A stretch of DNA of 58,216 nt from Bacillota bacterium (GTDB lineage: Bacteria; Bacillota; Clostridia; Lachnospirales; Lachnospiraceae). Every line of letters starts with the position of its first letter. The stretch's first letter is position 1. This document shows positions 15,829-24,595 of the stretch, in pieces. The stretch spans positions 1 to 58,216 of the forward strand of contig JAEWMZ010000144.1 in NCBI GenBank assembly GCA_023392995.1, read 5' to 3'. The notes below the pieces were generated by a model, which searched no databases, had not been told where the DNA came from, and saw nothing but the letters and a program-made list of their open reading frames with translations. A program made the translations under genes and the position numbers.

Positions 15829-18375
15829 ATGCTAAAACAATTATATCGAATCATTATATTAATCATAGTTTTTATCGCTTCTCTTTTTTATTTTAGCAGT
15901 GATATTAAAGAGGTAGTATTTGATATGGATAATACTACAAAGATGGAAGCGGTATCATATCCGTTAGTTACAATAAAAACAGGGGATAATACGATTAATC
16001 TTCTGCATGGCTATAGCAGTAACTTGGATGCAAATAAAGTCAGGGAAACCGTAGCGCCTATTAGTTCCGATCAAACCTTTGAGGTATTGATTAATGAGGA
16101 AAACTATGATATAAAGAAACTGAATTACGAGGTACGTGAGTTTACAGGAAATTCTTTAATCGATTCAGACTCCATTAGTGTGTTTGAAACAGCAGGAGAA
16201 CAGAAAACCGCCAAGATAAAAATACAGTCTCAGCTGCAGAAAGCAAAGGAATACGCAGTTAAGATAACTTTAATAACAAGCGCGAGTGAGAAGATGTATT
16301 ATTATCAGAGAATAAAGATCTATGATAACGCTCACTTAAAAGAGAAATTAGACTTTGTACTTAACTTTCACAATTCTATCATGGATAAAGGGAAGGCAGA
16401 GGAGGTATCAAAATATTTAGAGACCTCAGCAGCAGCCGATAACACATCCCTTGCTTATGTGAATATTAATTCCAGCCTTGAGCTTGTCACCTGGGGGAAT
16501 CTAAAACCTGATATACTTACAGAGATTGTCCCGGAGGTCATAGAAATATATGAGGATACGGCCTCCATAACACTGAATTATTTTGTTCAGGCTGAAGTGG
16601 CAGGGCAGGAGGAACGCTACCGGGTTACGGAGTTTTACCGTGTTCGCTATGGTACAGATCGTATGTATCTTTTAAACTATGAGAGGCATATGGAATCCAT
16701 ATTTGATATCAAGCTGGCAAGCGTATCACAGAATGAATTGAAGCTTGGAATTACAACTGACTTGGAATTACCTTACACAGCCGGTGCGGATAAGACGAAA
16801 CTGGCGTTTATCCGCAATAGAGAGTTGTGGTTTTATGATTTGACAAACAATGAGATTACCAAGGTATTTTCCTTCCGACAGGAGAAGCCCGATTATATCA
16901 GGGATATGTATGATCAACATAATATAAGGATTTTGAATATGGATGTTGAGGGAAATATTGATTTCATGGTATATGGGTATATGAACCGAGGACAGTATGA
17001 AGGAAAAGTCGCTATTATTTTATACCGGTTTGTGAGAGCGGAAGGCAGAATTGAAGAACTGGTATATATACCGGTAGATGAGCCATATCAGCTCTTAAAG
17101 GAAAGCTTGGGCAGTTTATCTTTCTTAAATTCAAAAGAAGTATATTATTTTCAGGCGTACAACTCAATTTATTCCTTTGATCTGATCACGAAAAAGCTAA
17201 GTCTGATTGCTGAAAATGTAGGTCAGGAACAGGTAATGGTACTTAAGGATATTAATTATGTGGTTTGGCAGGAAACAGCGGATATTACGAAGTCGAAGAA
17301 AGTTAATATAATGAATTTGGAAACAGGAAGTATTGACAACATCACCGCGAAAGAGGGATACAATATTAGGTTGTTGGGAATGATAGATTCCAATATCATA
17401 TATGGTTATGCTAAAGATGGGGATATTTCGTCCAGAATTGACGGAAGTGTATTAGTACCGCTAAGTACTCTTGAAATTGCATCTATTGATAAAAAGGTTC
17501 TCAAAAGCTATAATAAGGATGGTTACTATGTAAGCGGAATCGAAGTTAAGGATAATATTATTGAACTGAAAAGGGTAAAGCGAATGAGTGAGGGTGGAAA
17601 ATACTTTACCGCTGCACCGCCTGATTATATTATGAACCAGGAAAGTGAAGAGCCGGCTTTGATCAATAGTAATTACAGAGTGACAGACCAGGCTTTAAAG
17701 GAATACTATATGACGCTGCCAAACGGCTTTGCCATGACAGGAGAGCCTAAGGTGCTGTCCACGGTGAATACGGTAATCGCGGAGGATCCAACCGTAAGAT
17801 TAGAGCATATGGCTCAGACAAAACTTACTTATTTCCCATATATAGAGGGAGATATTAAGGGCTCCTATGAAAATGCTTCACAGGCCATCGAAGCAGCAAG
17901 AGAGGGCATCGGTGTAGTTCTTAACAATAATAATCAAATTGTATGGGAACGTGGGGTAAAGCTTTCAAAAAATACGATTACACGGTTTGAGACAATGTCC
18001 TACCAGGCTACGCCCGGGCAAACAATAGAAAACTGTTTGCAGCAGATGTTAACGTATCAAGGAGTAACTGTTACACGAGATCAGCTGAACATCAAGACCA
18101 GCTCCGCTTATGAGGTGCTTAAGAAATATTCAAAGAATACACCGGTAAGACTAACAGGAATAACGCTTGATGATGCTCTATACTATGTATCGAAAGGGCG
18201 CCCTGTATTAGCTATGACGGATGATGATGATGCAGTATTGATCTATGGCTATGACACCTTTAATATTATGGTTGTTAATCCGGCAACCGGGAGCAGAGTA
18301 AAAATAGGTATACAAGATAGTACCCAGATGTTTGAAGCTGCGGGTAATGTCTTTTTATCCTATCTTGAAGAATAA
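15829..18375 (+). CDS. Large membrane-anchored protein with beta-propeller-like region and degenerate C39-like domain
   Basis: An 848-residue protein anchored by an N-terminal segment (about residues 6-22). The middle (about 320-590) has repeated strands such as LAFIRNRELWFYDLTNN and NSIYSFDLITKKLSLIAEN that look like a beta-propeller. The last 130 residues resemble a C39-like peptidase fold: a cysteine helix (TIENCLQQMLTYQG) and a GRPVLAMTDDDDAVLIYGYD strand pair. The residue where papain-like peptidases carry histidine is aspartate, so catalysis is doubtful. GGAGG lies 5 bp before the ATG at 15829. ATG 15817 would overlap it. I know no named family for the full length. It is followed by an aminopeptidase gene with a 28-bp gap. 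Confidence 0.65.
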   Translation: MLKQLYRIIILIIVFIASLFYFSSDIKEVVFDMDNTTKMEAVSYPLVTIKTGDNTINLLHGYSSNLDANKVRETVAPISSDQTFEVLINEENYDIKKLNYEVREFTGNSLIDSDSISVFETAGEQKTAKIKIQSQLQKAKEYAVKITLITSASEKMYYYQRIKIYDNAHLKEKLDFVLNFHNSIMDKGKAEEVSKYLETSAAADNTSLAYVNINSSLELVTWGNLKPDILTEIVPEVIEIYEDTASITLNYFVQAEVAGQEERYRVTEFYRVRYGTDRMYLLNYERHMESIFDIKLASVSQNELKLGITTDLELPYTAGADKTKLAFIRNRELWFYDLTNNEITKVFSFRQEKPDYIRDMYDQHNIRILNMDVEGNIDFMVYGYMNRGQYEGKVAIILYRFVRAEGRIEELVYIPVDEPYQLLKESLGSLSFLNSKEVYYFQAYNSIYSFDLITKKLSLIAENVGQEQVMVLKDINYVVWQETADITKSKKVNIMNLETGSIDNITAKEGYNIRLLGMIDSNIIYGYAKDGDISSRIDGSVLVPLSTLEIASIDKKVLKSYNKDGYYVSGIEVKDNIIELKRVKRMSEGGKYFTAAPPDYIMNQESEEPALINSNYRVTDQALKEYYMTLPNGFAMTGEPKVLSTVNTVIAEDPTVRLEHMAQTKLTYFPYIEGDIKGSYENASQAIEAAREGIGVVLNNNNQIVWERGVKLSKNTITRFETMSYQATPGQTIENCLQQMLTYQGVTVTRDQLNIKTSSAYEVLKKYSKNTPVRLTGITLDDALYYVSKGRPVLAMTDDDDAVLIYGYDTFNIMVVNPATGSRVKIGIQDSTQMFEAAGNVFLSYLEE

Positions 18376-18403
18376 AATAATAAAAATACAAGGAGACAAA
18401 ACA

Positions 18404-19519
18404 ATGGATGAGAGAATAAAAGTATTGGCAAAATCTTTAGTTAATTATTCAATGGAAGTAAAAAAGGGAGATAAAGTATACGTTCATTATATCGGAGCTT
18501 CGACTCAGGATTTAGCGAGACAAATTGTAAAAGAGGTTTATGCGGCAGGTGGAGTGCCATTTATTCATTATACAGATCAGGTTATGTTAAGAGAGCAGCT
18601 GCTTCATTGTACCGAGGAGCAGATGTCACTTGCAGCAAAGATTGACGGGGCAGAGATGGAGCAGATGGATTGCTATGTTGCAATTCGAGGAACGGACAAT
18701 GTATCTGAGATGTCAGATATCCCTGCAGAGAAGATGAGATTATATGAGACCTATTATCAGACCCCAGTACATCACGATATCCGTGTGAAAAAGACCAGAT
18801 GGGTGGTGCTTCGTTATCCGAATGCGGCCATGGCACAGCTTTCTAATTCCAGTACAGAAGCCTTTGAGGATTTTTACTTTAATGTGTGCTGTTTGGACTA
18901 TGCTAAAATGGGTAAATCCATGCAACATCTTGTGGACTATATGAATCGCACCGACAAGGTAAGAATTGTAGGCCCTGGCACAGATTTAAGCTTTTCCATT
19001 AAAAATATTCCGGCTGTTCCATGTGCAGGTGATCGTAACATTCCCGATGGAGAGGTATATACCGCACCGGTCAGAGATTCCATTAATGGAACCTTATCCT
19101 ACAATGCTCCCGCGGTATTCCAGGGATTTACCTATGAGAACATTAAGTTCCGTTTTGAAAACGGCAAGATTGTGGAAGCAACTGCAAATGATACAGTTAG
19201 AATTAACAGTGTAATGAATACAGATGAAGGTGCACGCTATATTGGTGAGTTTGCGATTGGGGTAAATCCTTATATCCTAAAGCCAATGAAGGATACTTTA
19301 TTTGATGAGAAAATTATGGGTTCCTTCCACTTTACACCTGGCAATTGCTATGAAGAGGCTCCAAATGGAAATCATTCTGCAATCCACTGGGATTTAGTAT
19401 GCATTCAGACCCCTGAATTTGGCGGCGGAGAGATCTATTTCGATGATGTACTGATCCGTAAGGACGGACGCTTTGTTGTACCGGAGCTAGAGTGTTTAAA
19501 TCCTGAGAATTTGATCTAA
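18404..19519 (+). CDS. M29 family aminopeptidase (AmpS/PepT-like)
   Basis: A 371-residue thermophilic-aminopeptidase-family (M29) metallopeptidase, which removes N-terminal residues from peptides using a two-metal centre in the cytoplasm. Metal-binding segments are visible: GEFAIGVNP and the closing GNHSAIHWDLV, with NTDEGARYIGE before them. The length is typical. The ATG at 18404 follows AAGGAG. The open frame extends upstream to 18332 inside the preceding gene, but without a site. It is probably co-transcribed with the 848-residue membrane protein. Confidence 0.88.
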   Translation: MDERIKVLAKSLVNYSMEVKKGDKVYVHYIGASTQDLARQIVKEVYAAGGVPFIHYTDQVMLREQLLHCTEEQMSLAAKIDGAEMEQMDCYVAIRGTDNVSEMSDIPAEKMRLYETYYQTPVHHDIRVKKTRWVVLRYPNAAMAQLSNSSTEAFEDFYFNVCCLDYAKMGKSMQHLVDYMNRTDKVRIVGPGTDLSFSIKNIPAVPCAGDRNIPDGEVYTAPVRDSINGTLSYNAPAVFQGFTYENIKFRFENGKIVEATANDTVRINSVMNTDEGARYIGEFAIGVNPYILKPMKDTLFDEKIMGSFHFTPGNCYEEAPNGNHSAIHWDLVCIQTPEFGGGEIYFDDVLIRKDGRFVVPELECLNPENLI

Positions 19520-19570
19520 AACCTTACAAGCATGAAGCCCGCCCATATGGGTGTGGATTAGGAGGAAGAA

Positions 19571-20587
19571 ATGAAGCTATTAACAGCAGCGATACCCTGC
19601 TATAATTCTGCAGCTTATATGAATCACGCAATTGAAACTCTATTATCCGGAGGAGAGGAAATGGAAATTATCATTGTAAATGATGGTTCCTCCGATGAGA
19701 CACAGAAAATTGCAGAAGAATATCAGGAAAAGTATCCAACGATTATCAAGGCAATACAGCAAGAGAACGGTGGACATGGTGAAGCGGTAAATACAGGGCT
19801 TGCTAATGCAACCGGTTTGTACTTTAAAGTAGTGGATAGTGATGACTGGGTCAATGAAACCGCACTAAAGCAGGTTATGGAAACCTTAAAGGATTTAATT
19901 GCAGAGGGAAAAAGCCCAGATTTATTCCTGTCCAATTATGTGTATGAAAAAGTAGATGCAAAAAGAAAAAAGGTAATTAATTATAACTGGGCACTGCCTA
20001 AGAACCAGATATTTACCTGGGATGACATTATGCATTTCAGACAGAGCCAGAATATACTGATGCATTCCACAATTTATCGCACAAAGCTATTGCAAAGCTG
20101 TGGATTACGCCTGCCGAAGCACACCTTCTATGTGGATAACATATTTGTATTCCAGCCGTTGCCCTTTGTAAAGACAATGTATTATCTGGATGTTAACTTG
20201 TATCGTTATTACATCGGAAGGGCAGATCAATCCGTAAATGAGCAGGTAATGATTAAACGAATTGACCAGCAGCTTAAAGTAAATAAGATACTGATTGAAA
20301 GTCATGATGTTTTCCAGATTAAGAGTAAAAAGCTTCAGAACTATATGATTAAATATATAGCCATGATCACCACCGTAAGCAGCGTCCTGTTAATCCGGGA
20401 GGGAAGTGAGGAGAGTCTTGCTAAAAAAGAAGAGCTCTGGGAGTATCTGAAGAATTATGACAGACGTCTGTATAAAAGAGTGAGGTCACATATTCTGGGA
20501 CGCTCTATGAACCTGCCCGGCAAGTTTGGTAATCGGGTAGCGGAAATGGGTTATAAGATCGCTCAAAAGATCTACGGATTTAATTAG
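19571..20587 (+). CDS. Family 2 glycosyltransferase
   Basis: A 338-residue GT2 enzyme with a GT-A fold. The nucleotide-sugar-binding strand reads LLTAAIPCYNSAAYM, then EIIIVNDGSSDET and the metal-binding DxD-type VVDSDDWVN. GGHGEAVNTGL is the usual loop between them. There are no membrane spans, so it may act on a cytoplasmic-face lipid or surface polymer. Acceptor and sugar are unknown. GGAGGAAGAA precedes the ATG, and a strong hairpin follows at 20602. It is an isolated gene rather than part of a polysaccharide cluster. Confidence 0.88.
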   Translation: MKLLTAAIPCYNSAAYMNHAIETLLSGGEEMEIIIVNDGSSDETQKIAEEYQEKYPTIIKAIQQENGGHGEAVNTGLANATGLYFKVVDSDDWVNETALKQVMETLKDLIAEGKSPDLFLSNYVYEKVDAKRKKVINYNWALPKNQIFTWDDIMHFRQSQNILMHSTIYRTKLLQSCGLRLPKHTFYVDNIFVFQPLPFVKTMYYLDVNLYRYYIGRADQSVNEQVMIKRIDQQLKVNKILIESHDVFQIKSKKLQNYMIKYIAMITTVSSVLLIREGSEESLAKKEELWEYLKNYDRRLYKRVRSHILGRSMNLPGKFGNRVAEMGYKIAQKIYGFN

Positions 20588-20601
20588 AAAATAAGGATAA
20601 G

Positions 20602-20647
20602 AGCGTGTTTCAAAACTAATTTCAAATGGTTTTGTAGCACGCTTTTA
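20602..20647 (+). terminator. Intrinsic terminator of the glycosyltransferase gene
   Basis: AGCGTG (20602-20607) pairs with CACGCT (20638-20643), with a second AAAAC/GTTTT pairing inside, then a short T run. Confidence 0.75.
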
Positions 20648-20711
20648 TGTTCTTTCACCGGATGAAGGTGTTTTTCAAGTCTTTTGTTGTAGATTTAAGG
20701 CATACAAAATA

Positions 20712-20757
20712 GGCTGCTGCTCAACTAATTTAATGCTAGTTTAGCAACAGCCCTTTA
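20712..20757 (-). terminator. Intrinsic terminator of the PAP2 gene
   Basis: GGCTGCTGC (20712-20720) pairs with GCAACAGCC (20744-20752) with one mismatch. On the - strand the hairpin is followed by TATTTTG, just past the PAP2 stop. Confidence 0.65.
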
Positions 20758-20774
20758 TATAAAGTAGGTTTGTA

Positions 20775-21464
20775 TTATATGTTTGATAACTCTCTACGGG
20801 CTCTTCGAGCCTCAAGTATCTTCTTCCAATCGGGTACATAGACGATAAAATACATTGCAATATTAAGAGCAAATGCGCCCAGGATATCCAAAATAGAATG
20901 CTGCTTTAACAATACAGTTGACATGCAAATCAAAGTGGTAAGAATAAGAGCACTGCTTTGAATCCATTTATGTTTTTTTAACTGTTCGTTCTTTTTTATA
21001 GCAATATATGCAGCTACCGAGTTGAATACATGTATACTGGGGAATACATTGGTCGCTGTATCTACAGTATAGACATAGGACAATAATTGCGTAAAAATAT
21101 TAGATCTTCCAAGGGAATGTAAATCCACTCTAAGATTATGTCCGTTGGGCCAAATAGTATAAATGATCAGGCAGATGGTCATACCAATGAATAGATTGGC
21201 ACATAATTTATAAAAATCGTTCTTTGAGGCAAATATAAAGAATAGGATGGTCACTGCAATATATAAGAACCACAAGAAATAGGGGATGATAAATACCTCG
21301 CAGAAGGGGATATAGTCATCTAATTTTGAATAGATCTTATTAAAATGAGTTGTTACGGTGTGCTCCAGCTTGAAAAACCAGATTAAATATACAAAAAAAT
21401 ATAATAATATAAAGCTATGTTTATATCTTGAAATAAAATTTTTGATGGCGCTAAAGGGCTTCAT
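20775..21464 (-). CDS. PAP2-family membrane phosphatase
   Basis: A 229-residue integral membrane protein with about six hydrophobic spans. PAP2 signature pieces are visible: FPSIHVFNS and LLKQHSILDI, whose histidines form the phosphatase/phosphotransferase site. Such proteins dephosphorylate lipid phosphates such as phosphatidic acid or undecaprenyl pyrophosphate, or act as inositol-phosphoceramide-synthase-like enzymes. The exact substrate is unknown. The ATG at 21464 lies 11 bp after GGGGAAAGG. The GTG at 21473 is too close to it. The gene is transcribed alone, with a terminator behind it. Confidence 0.8.
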   Translation of the reverse strand: MKPFSAIKNFISRYKHSFILLYFFVYLIWFFKLEHTVTTHFNKIYSKLDDYIPFCEVFIIPYFLWFLYIAVTILFFIFASKNDFYKLCANLFIGMTICLIIYTIWPNGHNLRVDLHSLGRSNIFTQLLSYVYTVDTATNVFPSIHVFNSVAAYIAIKKNEQLKKHKWIQSSALILTTLICMSTVLLKQHSILDILGAFALNIAMYFIVYVPDWKKILEARRARRELSNI

Positions 21465-21715
21465 GTTTTGCACGACCTTTCCCCAAAAAAGTACGTTTTA
21501 GTGACCTTTTCAACTTCGTAAATTATATCATGAATTCCGTATGATAACAACATATTTTATTTGCATAGAAAATCAATGAAAATCAATAGGTTATAGTAAA
21601 TAGTATATGTCCCAAATTACAAAATATAACGAGAAAATGACATAAAGTTCTTCAAACCTTAATTTTTGAGGAAGACTTCATAGCAATACCCAGGGCTGGA
21701 AACAATAAGAGAGGA

Positions 21716-21744
21716 TGGACAATACAATAAAAAATAACTATAAT
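21716..21744 (+). promoter_or_regulatory. Sigma-A promoter with a long leader to deoB
   Basis: TGGACA (21716-21721), 17 bp, TATAAT (21739-21744). If used, the deoB mRNA carries a leader of about 365 nt containing a GC-rich hairpin (AGC-GGC against GCC-GCT, about 21795-21815) and three 62-bp repeats. Confidence 0.6.
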
Positions 21745-21916
21745 ATAATATGTAAGAAAGTAATTTTAACTTCTTATATAAAAGGTGAGGGTAAGCTAGG
21801 CATGCGCCGCGCTAACTTGTCCATAGGATAGTTTTTATTTTGTTCTTCAACCGTAATAAAAAATAGGTTAAAAGCAGCTCTAAGTTAAATAATAGTTATA
21901 AAATAATGTGAAATAT

Positions 21917-22102
21917 AGAACATTCTACATCCTGTACCTAGTGACCCAGGAGAGCAAATCACAGTCAGAGTGAAAGACAGAACATTTCATATACTGAACC
22001 CAGCGAACCTGGAGATTGAATTACAGTCAGAATGATAGATAGAATATTACACATTCTGTACCTAGCGACCAGTAGGTTAAGCTACAGTTAGTATGATAGA
22101 AG
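21917..22102 (+). repeat. Three-unit 62-bp tandem repeat in the deoB leader
   Basis: Units start at 21917, 21979 and 22041, exactly 62 bp apart, each beginning AGAAyATT and ending near ACAGTCAGA or ACAGTTAGT. Each has a tiny hairpin around CCTAG or CCCAGCGA whose paired bases change together between units. The last unit runs into the AAGGAGG of deoB. Related units occur at 38150-38290. Confidence 0.8.
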
Positions 22103-22114
22103 GAGGAATCGAAA

Positions 22115-23287
22115 ATGAAGCGTGTTTTTATTGTTGTTTTAGATAGTGTAGGAATCGGTGATTTACCGGATGCGGCTCTTTATGGTGATGAAGGAAGTCA
22201 TACCCTTTATTCTGCATCTACAAGTAAGTATTTTAGTATGCCCAATATGGAGAAGCTGGGGCTGTTTCATATTGAAGGCGTAAAGGAGAAGTTTCCCCAG
22301 ATTAAAGAGGATCAGCCTTTTGAAGGAAGTGTTGCCAGAATGGAAGAACTATCCAAGGGTAAGGATACCACCACGGGGCACTGGGAGATTGCTGGAATTA
22401 TATCAGAACAGCCCTTTCCCACTTATCCAAATGGATTCCCGGAGGAGGTATTAAAGCCTTTCGAAGCGAAGACCGGAAGAAAGGTGCTGTGTAATATGCC
22501 TTATTCAGGCACGGATGTTATTCGTGATTATGGAAAGGAGCACGTGGAAACGGGAGCTCTGATCGTATATACATCAGCCGACAGTGTGTTTCAGATTGCA
22601 GCACATGAGGATGTTGTTCCCCTGGAGGAATTATATCGTTACTGTGAGATTGCCCGTGAAATTTTGAGCGGAGAACACGCCGTAGGCCGTGTGATAGCAA
22701 GACCTTTCACCGGAGAATATCCGGATTATAAACGTACGTCAAACCGTCATGACTTTTCACTGATCCCCCCGACAACAATGCTGGATCAGTTAAAGGAAAA
22801 AGGCTTTGATACCCTTGCAGTAGGAAAAATATATGATATATTTGCGGGAAAAGGGATTACAGATACGGTGCGTACCCATGATAATGCGGAAGGCATCGAG
22901 AGATTAATTGAGCGTACCAAACAAGATTTTGAAGGACTGTGCTTTGTGAATCTGGTGGATACCGATATGATCTATGGGCATCGAAATGATGTTGACGGCT
23001 ATGCGAAAGCCTTAACCTACTTTGATGAGCAAATACCACGAGTGCTGGAAGGACTAAGGGAGGATGATATCTTTATCGTTACGGCGGATCATGGCTGTGA
23101 TCCCGGAACACCATCTACGGATCATTCCAGAGAGCATATTCCCCTTGTGATTTACGGCAGCAAAATCAAGAAAAATAATAACCTGGGCACCAGAAGCACC
23201 TTTGCGGATATTGCAGCTACGGTACTGGATTATTTTGGCGTAGAGAGTAAGGTTGCGGGAACTTCCCTTTTACCGGAGATTTTGTAA
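22115..23287 (+). CDS. deoB: Phosphopentomutase
   Basis: A 390-residue enzyme that interconverts (deoxy)ribose 1-phosphate and 5-phosphate, linking nucleoside salvage to the pentose phosphate pathway. The alkaline-phosphatase-fold metal site is visible: VLDSVGIGDLPDA at the N-terminus, KDTTTGHWE with the phosphothreonine, VDTDMIYGHRNDV and TADHGCDPGTPSTDHSRE. AGGAGG precedes the ATG. No nucleoside phosphorylase gene lies next to it, which is unusual for deoB. The long leader may carry its regulation. Confidence 0.95.
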   Translation: MKRVFIVVLDSVGIGDLPDAALYGDEGSHTLYSASTSKYFSMPNMEKLGLFHIEGVKEKFPQIKEDQPFEGSVARMEELSKGKDTTTGHWEIAGIISEQPFPTYPNGFPEEVLKPFEAKTGRKVLCNMPYSGTDVIRDYGKEHVETGALIVYTSADSVFQIAAHEDVVPLEELYRYCEIAREILSGEHAVGRVIARPFTGEYPDYKRTSNRHDFSLIPPTTMLDQLKEKGFDTLAVGKIYDIFAGKGITDTVRTHDNAEGIERLIERTKQDFEGLCFVNLVDTDMIYGHRNDVDGYAKALTYFDEQIPRVLEGLREDDIFIVTADHGCDPGTPSTDHSREHIPLVIYGSKIKKNNNLGTRSTFADIAATVLDYFGVESKVAGTSLLPEIL

Positions 23288-23298
23288 GGTTAAAAGAG

Positions 23299-23445
23299 TT
23301 AATTGCGAAACTCATTAACTGAAGCTATTGTATACGCAGCAGATACTGTATCGAAGCGGAAGCTAAGCCCGAAGGAAGAATTGGAGCGAAGAAACAGTAT
23401 CTGTTGTGTATACAATGACAAAAACTATCTTGTTTCGCAATTTCC
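23299..23445 (+). repeat. Palindromic mobile-promoter element, copy B
   Basis: Ends AATTGCGAAAC (from 23301) and GTTTCGCAATT (to 23442). Boxes lie at 23328-23341 and 23402-23415, 74 bp apart as in copies A and C. A promoter-like pair TTGTGT (23404-23409), 16 bp, TATCTT (23426-23431) points to the DNA glycosylase gene, whose start lies 38 bp past the element. The 8-bp direct repeat TAAAAGAG flanks it (23291-23298 and 23446-23453), as a target duplication would. Confidence 0.8.
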
Positions 23446-23483
23446 TAAAAGAGAATTGTGCAGTAAGGAGAATCGATATAAGT

Positions 23484-23978
23484 ATGGAAAGAATAGAACA
23501 TCCAATACCGCCACTATACAACGAGGATTCCAAAATCTTGATTTTGGGATCCTTTCCCTCAGTTAAATCCAGAGAAGGTCAATTTTTTTATCATCACCCC
23601 CAGAATCGGTTCTGGAAGGTAATCAGCTCAATCTATGAAAAGTCGGTCCCTGGTACAATTGATGACAAAAGAAACATGCTTCTTACCTGCCATATTGCTG
23701 TATGGGATGTCATTCAAAGCTGTGAAATCACAGGGTCTTCAGATAGCAGTATAAGGAATGTGATACCGAATGATTTATCTCTTATTTTAAATAACGCAGA
23801 TATTGGGCAGATATTTTCGAATGGAAATGCTTCCTATGAGTTATATATGAAGTATATCTATCCTGTGACTGGAAGAAAAGCAACTAAGCTTCCCTCCACA
23901 AGCCCGGCAAATGCAGCCAGTAGAGTGGAGCAGCTAATTGAAAGCTGGTCTGTGATTAAGGAATATACCGACAGGTGA
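23484..23978 (+). CDS. DNA-deoxyinosine (hypoxanthine-DNA) glycosylase, UDG family 6
   Basis: A 164-residue member of the uracil-DNA glycosylase superfamily, family 6. Known members remove hypoxanthine formed by adenine deamination and start base excision repair. The family signatures LILGSFPSVKSREGQFFYHHPQNRFW (split across residues 19-44), HIAVWDVIQSCEI and LPSTSPANA are clear. The open frame extends upstream to 23406 through repeat B, but the ATG at 23484 is the first one after a ribosome site (AAGGAG, 13 bp away, rather long). It probably runs into dtd, 31 bp downstream. Confidence 0.85.
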   Translation: MERIEHPIPPLYNEDSKILILGSFPSVKSREGQFFYHHPQNRFWKVISSIYEKSVPGTIDDKRNMLLTCHIAVWDVIQSCEITGSSDSSIRNVIPNDLSLILNNADIGQIFSNGNASYELYMKYIYPVTGRKATKLPSTSPANAASRVEQLIESWSVIKEYTDR

Positions 23979-24009
23979 GTTAAAAAAGAGAAAGGCAAGG
24001 CTATAAGGA

Positions 24010-24459
24010 ATGAGAGTAGTAATACAAAGAGTATCCGAGGCTCAAGTAACGGTGGAGAACCGGGTGACAGGAGCAATCGGAAAAGGATTTTTAATCTTAT
24101 TGGGAGTGGGAGCCGAAGATACAAAGGAAATTGCGGATAAATATATCGATAAGATTCTGAAGCTGCGCATCTTTGAAGACGAGCAGGGTAAAACTAATTT
24201 GTCCTTGCAGGATGTGGGAGGAGAGGTGTTAGTTGTATCTCAGTTTACCTTATATGCCGACTGTAAAAAAGGAAATCGGCCTGCCTTTACCAATGCGGGA
24301 AATCCGACTTTAGCGCAGGAGCTTTATGAGTATTTTTTAAAAAGAGTGAAGGAAAGCCTGGGCAGTGTGCAAGCAGGAGAATTTGGCGCAGATATGAAGG
24401 TTTCGCTATTGAATGACGGTCCATTTACCATAGTTCTTGATGAAAAATTGATTGGATAG
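24010..24459 (+). CDS. dtd: D-aminoacyl-tRNA deacylase
   Basis: A 149-residue DTD that hydrolyses D-aminoacyl-tRNA (and Gly-tRNAAla) to keep D-amino acids out of translation. Begins MRVVIQRVSEAQVTVE, with the two active-site motifs LVVSQFTLYADCKKGNRP (the SQFTL part) and a C-terminal LNDGPFTIVLD (the GPxT cross-strand motif). Length is exactly typical. AAGGA precedes the ATG. In many Firmicutes dtd follows relA, but here it follows a DNA glycosylase gene. Confidence 0.95.
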   Translation: MRVVIQRVSEAQVTVENRVTGAIGKGFLILLGVGAEDTKEIADKYIDKILKLRIFEDEQGKTNLSLQDVGGEVLVVSQFTLYADCKKGNRPAFTNAGNPTLAQELYEYFLKRVKESLGSVQAGEFGADMKVSLLNDGPFTIVLDEKLIG

Positions 24460-24492
24460 GAATTGCAAAGAAAGTCAAATTAAATAATTCTT

Positions 24493-24522
24493 TGAAATAT
24501 ATGTATAAACTTCCCCATATTA
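24493..24522 (+). promoter_or_regulatory. Possible sigma-G promoter for spoVT
   Basis: TGAAATA at 24493-24499 and CATATTA at 24516-24522 resemble the sigma-G consensus (TGAATA, CATACTA), with a spacing one base short. Bacillus spoVT is a sigma-G gene. The match is imperfect. Confidence 0.35.
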
Positions 24523-24595
24523 CAAACAATATTAACAGATAATGATGTAAAAATTATTTGAATATCTAAATTACTTAAATGGAGGAAGATCATGT

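Noticed and set aside
23303..23566. Open frame through repeat B and into the DNA glycosylase gene
   Set aside because: It translates the palindromic element and then the wrong frame of a clear gene. No ribosome site or family likeness.
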